Notes under the pieces: generated by a model
What the model was told of the DNA's origin: nothing
What the model saw: the letters and a program-made list of their open reading frames with translations, nothing else
Databases searched by the model: none
In this document: piece after piece, positions 1 through 10,582 of the stretch
Position numbering within the stretch: the stretch's first letter is position 1
Layout of the letters: each line of letters opens with the position of its first letter
Position numbers and translations under genes: made by a program
Source of the DNA: Hyphomicrobiales bacterium
GTDB taxonomy: Bacteria; Pseudomonadota; Alphaproteobacteria; Rhizobiales; Rhizobiaceae
Direction: 5' to 3'
Assembly: GCA_900473045.1 (NCBI GenBank)
Contig: UCKS01000058.1
Coordinates: forward strand, 1-64,000
DNA length: 64,000 nucleotides

Positions 1-255
1 GTGCGCCGTATCGAGGCCGAAGCCAAGACCAAGGGCGGCATCATCATTCCGGATACCGCCAAGGAAAAGCCGCAGGAAGGCGAAATCGTCGCTGTCGGCA
101 CCGGCACCCGTGACGACAAGGGCGCTCTCATCGCGCTCGACGTCAAGGCTGGCGATCGTATCCTGTTCGGCAAGTGGTCGGGCACCGAAGTCAAGCTCAA
201 CGGCGAAGACCTTCTGATCATGAAGGAAGCCGACATCATGGGCGTTATCGGCTGA
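1..255 (+). CDS. groES: Co-chaperonin GroES, 5' end cut by window
   Basis: GroES is the 10-kDa lid of the GroEL folding chamber in the cytoplasm. The visible 84 residues cover the chaperonin-10 fold, including the mobile-loop region [14 protein letters not shown] and the C-terminal [17 protein letters not shown]. The usual length is about 98 residues, so roughly 14 residues and the promoter lie left of position 1; the GTG at position 1 is an internal valine, not a start. groEL follows after a 66-bp gap on the same strand, the normal groESL operon. Any HrcA/CIRCE or RpoH control site would be outside the window. Confidence 0.97.
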   Translation: MRRIEAEAKTKGGIIIPDTAKEKPQEGEIVAVGTGTRDDKGALIALDVKAGDRILFGKWSGTEVKLNGEDLLIMKEADIMGVIG

Positions 256-288
256 TCCAGCCGGTTTCCACCTTTCCACTTTCCATAA

Positions 289-1962
<1,674 letters not shown>

Positions 1963-1965
<3 letters not shown>

Positions 1966-1984
1966 TAAGGCTTTGGCCTTATTA
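1963..1984 (+). other. Hairpin overlapping the groEL stop codon
   Basis: A perfect 9-bp inverted repeat (TAATAAGGC / GCCTTATTA) with a 4-base loop begins at the groEL TAA. It has no T-run, so it is more likely a 3'-end mRNA stabiliser than a terminator; the real terminator is 45 bp downstream. Confidence 0.6.
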
Positions 1985-2028
1985 CGAATGACGACCAGAA
2001 GGCTTTCCGGGTTTCCGGATTGAGAAGG

Positions 2029-2056
2029 GGGCAGGCCGCAAGGTCTGCCCTTTTTT
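2029..2056 (+). terminator. Rho-independent terminator of groESL
   Basis: A 9-bp stem (GGGCAGGCC / GGTCTGCCC, one G-U pair) closed by a GCAA tetraloop is followed directly by six T residues. It ends the groESL transcript. Confidence 0.9.
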
Positions 2057-2059
2057 CGT

Positions 2060-2558
2060 TCCCGTTCAACGAACGCCGTGAAAAACCGGCAGGCTCATTG
2101 CCGCGCTCTGCGGATCATGCTCTGATTGTACTTTGACCAAATCACTGCAATCGGGAATATTTATCTCGGATCACAAAATATTTCTCGAAACACCATTGAA
2201 GCGCGAGAAAAAGCAATTATAACACCGCTCCAAGTGAACCGCAGATTCACAGGGATCAAGAAATCGGACGAATTGACAATAAGACAGTTCAATTTTTCCG
2301 CATTAACCGTCTATCCAACAACCTTTTGATTCCAAATCACAAAGCCTATAGATTTTCCTCGAATACAATTTATTTCGTCTTGCCGACAAACTGACCAAGA
2401 CCTGAAAATTGAGCTTTCCGTCTTTTTACAGCGAACCACGCCTCGCCCTATATTTGCCGCGTCGCCAAGTCCTGTCGAGACATGGAAATTGTTTCTTGTG
2501 AACACTTACGGGAACAGACGAATGAATTTCGGATTTTGTGACTATACCGGGGTCCACC
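2060..2558. other. AT-rich intergenic region, no convincing gene
   Basis: About 500 bp between the groEL terminator and the PAS-like gene. From about 2130 to 2460 it is clearly more AT-rich than the flanking genes. Short open frames (for example 2126-2329 on +) have no ribosome binding site and unusual composition. It probably holds the promoter of the PAS-like gene; I found no clear -35/-10 pair and no EcfG box (GGAAC occurs near 2497 but without a spaced CGTT). Confidence 0.5.
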
Positions 2559-3008
2559 TTGTTTAAAATTGCAAGAACAGGCCTTTCTCAGCCGCCAGGC
2601 GCTGATTCCTTTGCCTGCGGCGAAAGCGGGTTGGAGATGCTTGGCCAATTCTGTTTTTCAGAGGGCTGGTCTGGCGACCTGTCGAACGGCCTGTTTCGCC
2701 TCGGCGACAGTGCGGCCGCCATGCACGGCCTCAGCCAGGCCGAATGCGGATTGCTCAATTTGGTCCGCTGCTATGACAGCGCCGACCGCAATCATGTGCT
2801 GGCGCTTTTCGAGCAGGCAGCAACGACCTCCTCGTCCTTCTGTTTTTCGACGACGATCATCCTGTCGTCCGGCCAGAAGCAGCCGGTTTTCTGCATCGGC
2901 GAATCCACCGGGCTGGAACAGCGCTATTCGGGCTCGATTACCGGCGTGTTCTTCTTCCCCCGCTTCCAGCTGGAAGCACGCAGACACGTCTTCACCCGCC
3001 ATCAATAG
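2559..3008 (+). CDS. Stand-alone PAS-like protein (paralogue 1)
   Basis: 149 residues, no known gene name. The body resembles a single PAS_3-type fold: DLSNGLFRLG, then CGLLNLVRCY, a DRNHVL turn, SSFCFST and a final GVFFFPRF strand. There is no output domain and no membrane segment. I choose the TTG start at 2559: GGGG lies about 10 bases upstream, and with this start the distance to the first conserved EGW is exactly 37 residues, as in the paralogue at 9805-10215. The reading frame extends to a GTG at 2538, which lacks a ribosome site. A role in sensing, or as a protein-protein adaptor, is inference only. It is convergent with the flavin reductase downstream. Confidence 0.75.
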   Translation: MFKIARTGLSQPPGADSFACGESGLEMLGQFCFSEGWSGDLSNGLFRLGDSAAAMHGLSQAECGLLNLVRCYDSADRNHVLALFEQAATTSSSFCFSTTIILSSGQKQPVFCIGESTGLEQRYSGSITGVFFFPRFQLEARRHVFTRHQ

Positions 3009-3046
3009 CAGCGGCCTGCAATAGCCGGAAGGCAGACGCTTGACCG

Positions 3047-4264
3047 TTATGGCAACAGCGTCTTCAAGTCAGTCTGCGGGTCTTCAAGAAGCGCCCGGTC
3101 GGGCGTCAGGCCGAGATCCAGCAGTTTCTTGCCGGTGACATAGGCCTTGGCGTCATTCAGCGCATCGACAGCCACCAGCTTGCCGGCTGTAAAATACCAG
3201 ACAGAAATGCTGCCTTCGCGCTGCCCCTTGCGCACCACCGTCTCGTCATGACCATGGCCAAAGCCGGCGATCTGCAGCTTGACGTCATATTGATCCGACC
3301 AGAACCAGGGTTTTGGCTCATAGGGTGCCTCGCCGCCCACCAACAGCGCAGCCACAGCCTCTGCTTGGTCAACGGCGTTCTGCACCGATTCCAGCCGGAT
3401 GCGCATGTCCTTCCAGGGCAGTACGGCGCAATCGCCCATGGCATGGATGGCGGGGTCGGACGTGCGGCCGAAACCATCGACGACAATGCCGTTGGCAACG
3501 TCCAGGCCGGCGGCATGCGCCAGCGCATCATTGGCGGTGACGCCGATACCGACAATCACCAGATCGACCGGGATGGTCGAGCCGTCGGTCAGTTCCGCAG
3601 AGGTCACCCGGCCATCCGTGCCGATCAGCCGGACGAGGCCCGTGCCTTCGCGGATATCGACGCCGCGCGATGTGTGAATGTCCTTGACGAGATAGGAGGT
3701 CGCAACCGATGCGACGCGCTGCAGGATGCGGTCGGCCATTTCGATGACAGTCACATCAAGCCCGCTGGATCGGGCCACGGCCGCGGCTTCCAGGCCGATA
3801 TAACCGCCGCCGATGATCAGCGCGTGTTTTCCGGGTTTCATTTCCTCGGCAAGACGGTCGGCATCGGTGAAATCGCGCACCACGAACACGCCGGCAAGAT
3901 CGCCGCCGACACTGGCCGGCAGTTTGCGCGGGGTCGAGCCGGTGGCGAGTGCCAGCACATCGTACTCCAGCGTCGAGCCATCGCTGAGCGTGACTGTCTT
4001 TGCAGACCGGTCGATGGCCGTGACCAAGGTGGAAAGGCGGATATCGATGGCGTGTTCGGCGTACCAGCTTTCCGGCCGGTAGAGCAGCCGGTCGAGGTCC
4101 ATTTCGCGCAGCAGGTATTTTTTCGAGAGGGGCGGCCGCTGATAGGGGTGGCTGGCTTCCGCCGCGACGACCGTGATCGGGCGCTCGTCCTTCAGGGCCC
4201 GCAATTTAGCCACCAACGCAAAGGCGGCCTGACCGCCGCCCACAACAACAAGTCTGCCTGTCAC
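3047..4264 (-). CDS. FAD-dependent ferredoxin/rubredoxin reductase-type oxidoreductase
   Basis: 405 residues of the pyridine nucleotide-disulfide oxidoreductase family, closest in plan to ferredoxin reductases of oxygenase systems (BphA4, ThcD, putidaredoxin reductase). Seen: N-terminal FAD motif VVVGGGQAAFA, the second dinucleotide motif LIIGGGYIGLEAAAVA near residue 148 for NAD(P)H, the ATG motif LALATGSTPRK, and the FAD ribityl-binding AMGDCA near residue 276, followed by the reductase C-terminal domain. It should move electrons from NAD(P)H to a small iron-sulfur protein or quinone. No partner ferredoxin or oxygenase is nearby, so the acceptor is unknown. The start is a GTG at 4264. The GST gene lies upstream on the same strand, separated by a strong hairpin. 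Confidence 0.88.
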   Translation of the reverse strand: MTGRLVVVGGGQAAFALVAKLRALKDERPITVVAAEASHPYQRPPLSKKYLLREMDLDRLLYRPESWYAEHAIDIRLSTLVTAIDRSAKTVTLSDGSTLEYDVLALATGSTPRKLPASVGGDLAGVFVVRDFTDADRLAEEMKPGKHALIIGGGYIGLEAAAVARSSGLDVTVIEMADRILQRVASVATSYLVKDIHTSRGVDIREGTGLVRLIGTDGRVTSAELTDGSTIPVDLVIVGIGVTANDALAHAAGLDVANGIVVDGFGRTSDPAIHAMGDCAVLPWKDMRIRLESVQNAVDQAEAVAALLVGGEAPYEPKPWFWSDQYDVKLQIAGFGHGHDETVVRKGQREGSISVWYFTAGKLVAVDALNDAKAYVTGKKLLDLGLTPDRALLEDPQTDLKTLLP

Positions 4265-4308
4265 GTTTGTTCACCCGTCGAGAATGCTTCTTGTCCTCAG
4301 ACGTAGCC

Positions 4309-4341
4309 TGTCCGCCCGAGTCTCGTCAACTCGGGCGGACA
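4309..4341 (-). terminator. Perfect 13-bp hairpin between GST and flavin reductase
   Basis: TGTCCGCCCGAGT pairs perfectly with ACTCGGGCGGACA around a 7-base loop. It follows the GST stop on the minus strand. It has no T-run, so it is either a weak or Rho-assisted terminator, or an mRNA 3'-end stabiliser. Confidence 0.6.
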
Positions 4342-4369
4342 ATGCGTGTGTTGGGCGACACAGGCGCAA

Positions 4370-5077
4370 TTAGTCGCGCTTGGGAATGTCCATGCCCTTC
4401 TGGACGGCCGGACGGGCGAGCGCCCGATCGACCCAGGCCAGGACATTGGGGAAGCTGGCGTATTCCAGCACATCGGCAGCACCATAGAATTTGCGGGCAC
4501 CCTCGATCCAGGAATAGGTGGTGATATCGGCGATGGTATATTGATCGCCCATGAGCCACCGACGGCCTTCGAGACGCCCTTCCAGCACACCGAGAAGCCG
4601 CTTGGCTTCGTCGCGATAGCGCTCCATCGGATAGGAATTGTTGGCGACCTTGTCGGCGGCAAACTTGAAGAAATGACCGAACTGGCCGAACATCGGCCCG
4701 ACACCGCCCATCTGGAACATCACCCATGCCAGCGTTTCGTACCGTCCGGCGGCATCGGCCGGGATCAGTTTACCGGTCTTTTCGGCGAGGTAGATGAGGA
4801 TTGCGCCGGACTCGAACAGACCGATCGGTTTACCACCCGGACCATTCGGATCGATGATCGCAGGGATACGGCCATTGGGATTGAGCGAAAGGAATTCCGG
4901 CGTCTTCTGATCGTTGGTACCGAACGAAATCAGGTGCGGCTCATAGGGCAGACCAAGCTCCTCAAGCGCGATCGAAACCTTCACACCATTCGGCGTCGGC
5001 AGCGAATAGAGCTGGATGATATCCGGGTTTTTGGCAGGCCAGCGGGTGGTGATCGGGAAGGAACTGAGGTCGGCCAT
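4370..5077 (-). CDS. Glutathione S-transferase, YfcG/YghU (nu) type
   Basis: 235 residues. The N-terminal thioredoxin-like half has the nu-class signature IQLYSLPTPNGVKVSIALEE, where the TPNG threonine and asparagine take the place of the usual catalytic Tyr/Ser, then GRIPAI (cis-proline loop) and LFESGAILIYLAEKTG for binding the gamma-glutamyl group. The C-terminal helical half has MGDQYTIADITTYSW. Nu-class enzymes bind glutathione disulfide and act mainly as disulfide-bond reductases, so a role in thiol redox balance is likely. Cytoplasmic, no signal peptide. The TAAGGAACTCC-like leader just upstream of the ATG gives a usable ribosome site. Confidence 0.9.
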   Translation of the reverse strand: MADLSSFPITTRWPAKNPDIIQLYSLPTPNGVKVSIALEELGLPYEPHLISFGTNDQKTPEFLSLNPNGRIPAIIDPNGPGGKPIGLFESGAILIYLAEKTGKLIPADAAGRYETLAWVMFQMGGVGPMFGQFGHFFKFAADKVANNSYPMERYRDEAKRLLGVLEGRLEGRRWLMGDQYTIADITTYSWIEGARKFYGAADVLEYASFPNVLAWVDRALARPAVQKGMDIPKRD

Positions 5078-5227
5078 AAGGAACTCCTTGAGGTTGGAAT
5101 TCGAATATAAGACGGTCGTGTCCAGAATGTCAGAGTGCTCAACGAAATTTTATGGGTGCCCTGCACCCGCTCGCAACCAGGCGATGGCGCGGCCTCTTTC
5201 AGCGGCGGATGAGACCAAGCCACAAGG

Positions 5228-5926
5228 CTAGGCGACAGCTCTCTGTACCGCCTCGATGATCTTCGCCACCAACGGATCGTGCGCATGCTCGGCCTTGCGG
5301 GCCCGCACAAGGCAGGCCTCGGATCGCAGCATGATGCCATCCGACAGGATCTTCAGGTGGTTGGCTTTCAGTGTCGAGCCGGTCGAGGTGATATCGACGA
5401 TGATATCGGCCGAACCGGAAGCCGGTGCGCCTTCGGTTGCGCCCAGGCTTTCGACGATGCGGTAGAGTTGGATGCCGTGCTGGGCTGAAAAGAACTGCTG
5501 CGTCAGGCGCCAGTATTTCGTGGCGATCGCCAGCCTGCGGCCATGACGGGCGCGGAAATCGGCGGCGACATCGCCAAGATCCGCCATGGTATCGACATCG
5601 AGCCAGATTTCCGGGACGGCAACGACGACATCGGCATGGCCGAAACCGAGCCGGGCGCAGAATTCGACGCGGGCGTCGGCTTCAGACAGGCCCTCGCGGA
5701 TCAGGTCTTCGCCGGTGACGCCGAAATCGATCGAACCGCTACCGATCTCCCGCGAGATTTCCGATGCCGAAAGAAAGGCGATCTCCACATCGTCGAGACC
5801 TTCGACGCGGCCGCGATAGGAGCGCTCGTTGCCAACGGCGACGATCTTCAGGCCCGCCTTTTCGAAAATGGCAGAAGCATCGTCCTTCATCCGGCCCTTG
5901 GAGGGCAGCGCGATGGTGATGGTCAT
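5228..5926 (-). CDS. hisG: ATP phosphoribosyltransferase, short form
   Basis: First step of histidine synthesis: ATP plus PRPP gives N1-phosphoribosyl-ATP. At 232 residues this is the short HisG that lacks the C-terminal regulatory domain and needs HisZ. Seen: N-terminal [21 protein letters not shown] near residue 70, and the PRPP-binding segment [16 protein letters not shown] near residue 170. It overlaps the end of hisZ by 4 bp (ATGA), which means translational coupling and a fixed ratio of the two subunits of the hetero-octamer. It is the last gene of hisS-hisZ-hisG. Confidence 0.97.
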   Translation of the reverse strand: MTITIALPSKGRMKDDASAIFEKAGLKIVAVGNERSYRGRVEGLDDVEIAFLSASEISREIGSGSIDFGVTGEDLIREGLSEADARVEFCARLGFGHADVVVAVPEIWLDVDTMADLGDVAADFRARHGRRLAIATKYWRLTQQFFSAQHGIQLYRIVESLGATEGAPASGSADIIVDITSTGSTLKANHLKILSDGIMLRSEACLVRARKAEHAHDPLVAKIIEAVQRAVA

Positions 5927-7062
5927 TGGGCCGCCTCCCCCTTTCGCCTGGCGAGCGCCTGCTCCATCCGGTCGAGCCAGAGCGCGAAGCCAACGGCCGG
6001 AATGCGCTCCTTTGCGCCCAACAGCGTCATCAGCCGGTCGAAGCGGCCGCCACCGGCGAGAACCGCCGGGGAGCCCTCGATGACGATCTCGAAGACCATG
6101 CCGGTATAATAATCGAGCGGCCGGCCGAAGGCGGCGCGGTAGGTGAGCGTTTTTGCATCAACACCGGCATTGCCGAGTGCTGCGACGCGCGCGTCAAACC
6201 GTGACAGGGCACCATCCAGCGTTAGTCCGGATTTTTCCGCAAACGCAAAAAGGGCGGCCGGCGCGTCGGCAAGCGGCATGTTCAACGACAGGAATTCACG
6301 CAGCACGGCAAGCGTGCGGCCATCGAGCGCTGTCTTTTCCAGCGCCCGCTTTTCCTTCAGCCGAGCGGCGATTTCCTTCGGGCTGCGGCTGGCATTGGTG
6401 GAATAGCCGGTCGCCTCCATCGTCTCGTCGAGGTGGGCAATCAGCGTGGCCTCATCGCCGGATGCCAGCAGCGCCTCGATCTCGGCGCTGAGGCCGGTAA
6501 CCGGCTGCGGACTCGACAACCGCGTCAGAAGGGTGTCGATCTGGGCTGGATTGCCAAAGGCGTGGATCAGGCGCTTCTGCCAGCCGGCCGGCAGGCCGCA
6601 GGCCGCGACGACGGCCTCGAACACCGACTGATCGCCGAGCGTCACATTGAGCTTTTTGCCCGGCAGGCGCGCGGTGAGAATGGCGATGGCGTCACCGATG
6701 GCGCGGGCATCCGCGCTCGCCACATCGGTTTCGCCAAGGTCCTCGATACCGGCCTGATAGAATTCGTTGGCCCCTTCCCGTCGCTGGCGAAAAATTTCGC
6801 CAAGATAGGAATAGCGCTGCGGTGTGCCGGTGGCGGTCTCGATATGGCGCAGGCAGACGGGGATGGTGAATTCCGGGCGCAGGCACAGGCTCTTGCCGGT
6901 CTCGCTCTCGGTCATGAAGATACGGCGGCGCAGGTCTTCGCCGGCCATGTCGAGGAACGGCTCGGCCGGCTGGATGACCGGCGTATCGACGCGCAGGGTG
7001 CCCAGCCGCTCGAAATCGGCCAGCAGATCGGCGGCAAAGGCTGGAAGGTTGATCAGGGGCAT
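5923..7062 (-). CDS. hisZ: ATP phosphoribosyltransferase regulatory subunit
   Basis: HisZ is a paralogue of histidyl-tRNA synthetase that has lost aminoacylation and acts as the regulatory subunit of short HisG. 379 residues. Motif-2-like [14 protein letters not shown] and [18 protein letters not shown] are visible, as is the HisRS-like [10 protein letters not shown] near residue 310 (the RG of the true synthetase motif is replaced by GRPLDYYTG). I use the ATG at 7062 ([14 protein letters not shown]) because the frame upstream runs into a repeat element. It overlaps hisG by 4 bp. Having hisS directly upstream, separated by a repeat, is the conserved rhizobial order as I recall it. Confidence 0.95.
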   Translation of the reverse strand: MPLINLPAFAADLLADFERLGTLRVDTPVIQPAEPFLDMAGEDLRRRIFMTESETGKSLCLRPEFTIPVCLRHIETATGTPQRYSYLGEIFRQRREGANEFYQAGIEDLGETDVASADARAIGDAIAILTARLPGKKLNVTLGDQSVFEAVVAACGLPAGWQKRLIHAFGNPAQIDTLLTRLSSPQPVTGLSAEIEALLASGDEATLIAHLDETMEATGYSTNASRSPKEIAARLKEKRALEKTALDGRTLAVLREFLSLNMPLADAPAALFAFAEKSGLTLDGALSRFDARVAALGNAGVDAKTLTYRAAFGRPLDYYTGMVFEIVIEGSPAVLAGGGRFDRLMTLLGAKERIPAVGFALWLDRMEQALARRKGEAAQ

Positions 7063-7095
7063 AGGCGGTACGCTTCCGAATATATTATGGAGGAA

Positions 7096-7250
7096 TACCC
7101 CCCTCTGTCGGCGACGCCGATATCTCCCCCACAAGGGGGGAAATTGTCCGCAACGCTGTCGCATCCCTTACCCCAGCCGATAAGCGGGCGCGGGAAAAGG
7201 ATGATCTCCCCCCTTGTGGGGGAGATGTCACGGAGTGACAGAGGGGGGTA
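7096..7250. repeat. RIME-like intergenic mosaic repeat, copy 1 (inside hisS-hisZ)
   Basis: A 155-bp element bounded by perfect 14-bp terminal inverted repeats (TACCCCCCTCTGTC / GACAGAGGGGGGTA). Inside each end lies a palindrome of the form ATCTCCCCC-ACAAG-GGGGG, giving two strong hairpins. The same ends and inner palindromes recur at 14594-14737. The form matches rhizobial intergenic mosaic elements (RIME). It fills the 202-bp gap between hisS and hisZ, so it is transcribed as part of the operon. Confidence 0.85.
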
Positions 7251-7264
7251 AACCATCCGCATAC

Positions 7265-8785
7265 TCAATCCTGCGCCGCCCGCGCCCGGTCTTCCGCCTG
7301 CTCGGCCAGCATTTCGCGCACCTTGGCAACAAGGTCTGCCTCCGGCACCGAGACCTGCGCCACGCGGGCTTCGCGCCACGCCGTGTTGTCCTCGATCTCG
7401 CCCGACAGACGCTTGCCTTCGATCAGGTCCTTGATCTGCACGACGCCTTGCGCCCGTTCGTCGCCACCCTGGATGATGGCGAGCGGCGAGCCGCGGCGGT
7501 CGGCATATTTCAGCTGGTCGCCAAAGTTCTTCTTGTTGCCCTGGTACATTTCGGCGCGGATACCGGCATGGCGCAGCTGTTGCGTGAACTGCTGGTACTT
7601 GCCGAGGCTTTCGGTATCTCGGTCCATGACGCAGACGACGACCGGGGCGATGACCTCGTCCATGCCGAGTTTGCCGAGGTTCTTCAGCGCCGTCATCAGG
7701 CGCGAAACGCCGATGGAAAAGCCTGTCGCCGGAACCGGCTGGCCCATGAAGCGGGAGACCAGGCCATCATACCGGCCACCACCGCCGACCGAGCCGAAGA
7801 CGACCTTTTCGCCCTTTTCGTTGGTGACGGCAAACTGCAGTTCGGCTTCGAAGACCGGGCCGGTGTAATATTCCAGACCACGGACGACGGATGGGTCGAT
7901 CTTGATGCGGCCGGAATCGTAACCGGCGCTTGTCACCAGACTGCCGATCAGGTTCAACTCTTCAACGCCCTCGGCGCCCTTCGACGTTCCGGCAACCAAT
8001 GTTGCCAGATCGGCGGCACTGGCGGCATAGTCGGTAATGCCGATGAAGAAGATCACCTTGGCAATCTGATCTTCATTCAGCCCGGCGCCCTTGGTGAAAT
8101 CGCCACTCTCGTCCTTGCGACCGGGGCCAAGCAACAGCTTCACGCCCTCCGGGCCGAACTTGTCGAGCTTATCGATAGCCCTGAGCACATTGAGCCGACG
8201 CACGGCATTATCATCGCCACCAAGGCCGATCGCCTCGAGCACGCCGTCCAGAACCTTGCGGTTGTTGACCCGGATCACATAGTCGCCGCGGGCAATGCCC
8301 AAGGCTTCCATAGTATCGGCCATCATCATGCACATTTCAGCGTCCGCCTGGACACCGGCAGCGCCGACCGTATCGGCGTCGAACTGCATGAACTGGCGGA
8401 AACGGCCCGGACCCGGCTTTTCGTTGCGGAAGACGTAGCCGGCGCGATAGGTACGATAGGGCAACTGGATATCGTTGAAATTTTCAGCGACATGACGGGC
8501 GAGCGGCGCCGTCAGGTCGTAGCGGGCGCTCATCCACTGGTCGTCATCATCCTGCAGCGAGAAGACGCCTTCGTTCGGGCGGTCGCTGTCGGGCAGGAAT
8601 TTTCCCAGCGCGTCGGTATATTCGAACAGCGGCGTTTCGACCGGATCGAAGCCGTAACGTTCATAGACTTCGCGGATCTTTGCGGTCATCTCATCGACGG
8701 CACGGATATCGGCGGCGGAGCGATCGACGAAACCGCGTGGCAAGCGGGCTCTGAGCTTCTGTGGCTTCTTCTTTTTGTCGTTCAT
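7265..8785 (-). CDS. hisS: Histidyl-tRNA synthetase
   Basis: Class II synthetase that charges tRNA-His. 506 residues, longer than the 424 of E. coli, as usual for alphaproteobacteria. Seen: motif 2 [22 protein letters not shown] near residue 110 (given here only in part as the arginine of VFRNE), the HisRS signature RGLEYYTG near residue 310, GGGGRYDGL near 340, and motif 3 [10 protein letters not shown] near 360, followed by the anticodon-binding domain. A lysine-rich N-terminus ([10 protein letters not shown]) is odd but common in rhizobia. First gene of the hisS-hisZ-hisG operon. Confidence 0.97.
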   Translation of the reverse strand: MNDKKKKPQKLRARLPRGFVDRSAADIRAVDEMTAKIREVYERYGFDPVETPLFEYTDALGKFLPDSDRPNEGVFSLQDDDDQWMSARYDLTAPLARHVAENFNDIQLPYRTYRAGYVFRNEKPGPGRFRQFMQFDADTVGAAGVQADAEMCMMMADTMEALGIARGDYVIRVNNRKVLDGVLEAIGLGGDDNAVRRLNVLRAIDKLDKFGPEGVKLLLGPGRKDESGDFTKGAGLNEDQIAKVIFFIGITDYAASAADLATLVAGTSKGAEGVEELNLIGSLVTSAGYDSGRIKIDPSVVRGLEYYTGPVFEAELQFAVTNEKGEKVVFGSVGGGGRYDGLVSRFMGQPVPATGFSIGVSRLMTALKNLGKLGMDEVIAPVVVCVMDRDTESLGKYQQFTQQLRHAGIRAEMYQGNKKNFGDQLKYADRRGSPLAIIQGGDERAQGVVQIKDLIEGKRLSGEIEDNTAWREARVAQVSVPEADLVAKVREMLAEQAEDRARAAQD

Positions 8786-8896
8786 GGCAGCAACACTTTC
8801 AGCGCCGGACGGTCATGTCCGATCCGTCATGGGAATTGGCGCTTTCCCTAGCCGATCAAGGCCAAGGCGGCAAGTCTTTGCGCCGCCGACACCGGC

Positions 8897-9529
8897 CTAA
8901 AGCGGCCGCGACAGGCTATCCCAGGTGTGGACGATCGCACCCTCCGTCGTCGGCGCTTCGGCTGCAGGAATGAGGATCGAATGGGTGTCGCCACGGATGA
9001 CGCCTCTGACTTCCGATTGAAAGCTCATCCGCTTGAATTGCACGTAGCCATCGGGAATGCTGGTCACCGACATGGCCGCGCCGCCGTAGAAATCAATGCT
9101 GGCAAGCTCGCCGGATTTCAGGCTCGCAACGGTTGCCTGATCCTCGATGAAATCATGATAGAGCCTGGTCATGTAACGGCGGATGCTCTTGCCGACCATC
9201 GCCCGCATCAACGGCGTATCGATGAACTCCTGGCGCGAACCGGCGAGATAGCGGATATCTTCGCCTTCCCAGAGATTGCGGCTGTCCTTGGCCGACAGGA
9301 TCGATTGCAAAAGAACCTTTTCCGTATGTGCGTCAGCACGCCGCAGGAAATCGACGATGGCGCCGACAGCGCGCAGGTCCGGCCTGCAGATGCCGCGCTC
9401 CCAGCGGGAGACGGTCGGCAGTGAAAAGCCCAGTTTCCAGGCAATGTCGCCCTGCGTCAGCCCGGCCTTCAGCCGGTAGGCTTGCAATTGCCCGACAAGT
9501 TCGCCGCGAATGAGATCCACAGGATGCAA
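8897..9529 (-). CDS. XRE-family transcriptional regulator
   Basis: 210 residues. Residues 12-65 form a helix-turn-helix of the Cro/C1 type (RLKAGLTQGDIAWKLGFSLP, then TVSRWERG, in which TVSRWE is the recognition helix). The remaining 140 residues are a C-terminal domain that I do not recognise; they contain FIEDQATVASLKSGE and a beta-rich end, perhaps a ligand-binding or dimer domain. The frame starts at TTG 9529; GTG 9520 is an alternative, and neither has a clear ribosome site. It is divergent from the PAS-like gene at 9805 with 275 bp between them, so that gene and itself are the likely targets (inference). Confidence 0.8.
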   Translation of the reverse strand: MHPVDLIRGELVGQLQAYRLKAGLTQGDIAWKLGFSLPTVSRWERGICRPDLRAVGAIVDFLRRADAHTEKVLLQSILSAKDSRNLWEGEDIRYLAGSRQEFIDTPLMRAMVGKSIRRYMTRLYHDFIEDQATVASLKSGELASIDFYGGAAMSVTSIPDGYVQFKRMSFQSEVRGVIRGDTHSILIPAAEAPTTEGAIVHTWDSLSRPL

Positions 9530-9804
9530 CTTTTCATAAAATCAGGAGTTGTGCCGGGTAATTTCAATGCGCTAAAGGAAGAGTCAATGATCAATTGCCG
9601 CCGTTTCGGCGAAAGCTTTTGTCGACTATTTCATGAAACCATGAAGACCAGTTTCTGCTGAATGCAACGCTGTGGCGAACCATCAGAGGCAGCGCTTTTC
9701 CGGCTGCCGCTAAAGCGCTTTTTGATGCGTGCGCCGACATGCTGCAGACAGTGTCTCAGACTTGCAAAAGCCGCGCACCGGCGGCCATGGGAAGACGGAT
9801 TAAC

Positions 9805-10215
9805 ATGCTCAGATTCGTGAAACCCGGCTTTGGTACGATCCTTCCTGCGGAGACGCGCGCCCACGAAGAATGGATCGCCGAACTCACCGGGCATGACTAT
9901 GTCGTCGAGGGCTGGCACTGTGATCTTTCCACCGGCATCTTCTCTGTCGGCGAGATGGCGCAGCATATTCACGCGCTGGAGCAAGACCTTTGCGGCTTGC
10001 TGGATATCATCCGTGGCTACGCGCAAAACCATCGCAAGATCGTGCTGACTATTCTGGAAGAGGCAACGGCTGCGGCCTCATCCTTCTGTTATTGCACGGA
10101 TATCACCGATACCTCCGTCGGCCCGCTCTACTGCATCGGGACATCGACGATCGATGCAACAGCCGCCACCGGCCGTATGCAGGGTGTCTTTGCCTTTTCA
10201 GCGGCGGCACGCTGA
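9805..10215 (+). CDS. Stand-alone PAS-like protein (paralogue 2)
   Basis: 136 residues, clearly homologous along its whole length to the protein at 2559-3008. Shared landmarks are EGW at residues 35-37, DLSTGIFSVG, CGLLDIIRGY, SSFCYCTDI, CIGTSTI and a final GVFAFS strand. Both are single PAS_3-like folds with no output domain. The ATG at 9805 has GGAAGACGG upstream and gives an N-terminus (MLRFVKPGFG) of the same length as the paralogue. The frame upstream to 9739 has no support. It faces an XRE regulator. Biochemical role unknown. Confidence 0.8.
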   Translation: MLRFVKPGFGTILPAETRAHEEWIAELTGHDYVVEGWHCDLSTGIFSVGEMAQHIHALEQDLCGLLDIIRGYAQNHRKIVLTILEEATAAASSFCYCTDITDTSVGPLYCIGTSTIDATAATGRMQGVFAFSAAAR

Positions 10216-10335
10216 CAGCGCATTCCCCTTCGGGCTCACGAAGGCGCCGCCGGAGCCGACCGGCCGCCTTTTTGACGGATGTTGACCGAACGAGGCCTTG
10301 GGCACATAATTTCCTCCAGTGCATGGGAGGACGTC

Positions 10336-10551
10336 ATGAAGGTATTCAAGAATATCGCAGGCATCGTCATCATTTTACTTGGCGGCCTGTGGATGCTGCA
10401 AGGCTCCAACATCATTCCCGGCATGGCCATGTCCGGCAACGGAGAGTGGCTGGTGATCGGCGCCATGATGGTGATCTTTGCCATCGGGCTGCTCTACCAG
10501 AACAACCGGCCCGCCACCCGGCTGCACGGCATGCCCGACGATCTCTTTTAG
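10336..10551 (+). CDS. Small two-helix inner membrane protein
   Basis: 71 residues with two predicted membrane helices: IAGIVIILLGGLWMLQG and WLVIGAMMVIFAIGLLYQ, joined by the short loop SNIIPGMAMSGNGE. I recall a widespread family of this plan (LLG-x-LW-LQG, then NxLPGS-x-M). Function unknown. GGGAGG 5-10 bases upstream fixes the start at 10336. It is convergent with tag. Confidence 0.8.
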   Translation: MKVFKNIAGIVIILLGGLWMLQGSNIIPGMAMSGNGEWLVIGAMMVIFAIGLLYQNNRPATRLHGMPDDLF

Positions 10552-10582
10552 GACACTCCCATCCTGATCACGACAGGATCGT

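Noticed and set aside
2126-2329. Small plus-strand open frame in the AT-rich gap after groEL
   Set aside because: No ribosome site and composition like non-coding DNA; treated as chance.
2496-2530. GGAAC near 2497 as an EcfG -35 for the PAS-like gene
   Set aside because: No CGTT at a spacing of 16-18 bases.
3248-4306. Plus-strand open frame of 352 codons
   Set aside because: Antisense to the flavin reductase, whose FAD and NAD motifs are clear.
7214-8851. Long plus-strand open frame (545 codons) opposite hisS
   Set aside because: It is antisense to the complete histidyl-tRNA synthetase gene, has no ribosome site, and its His/Asp/Gly-rich translation is what GC-rich antisense frames give.
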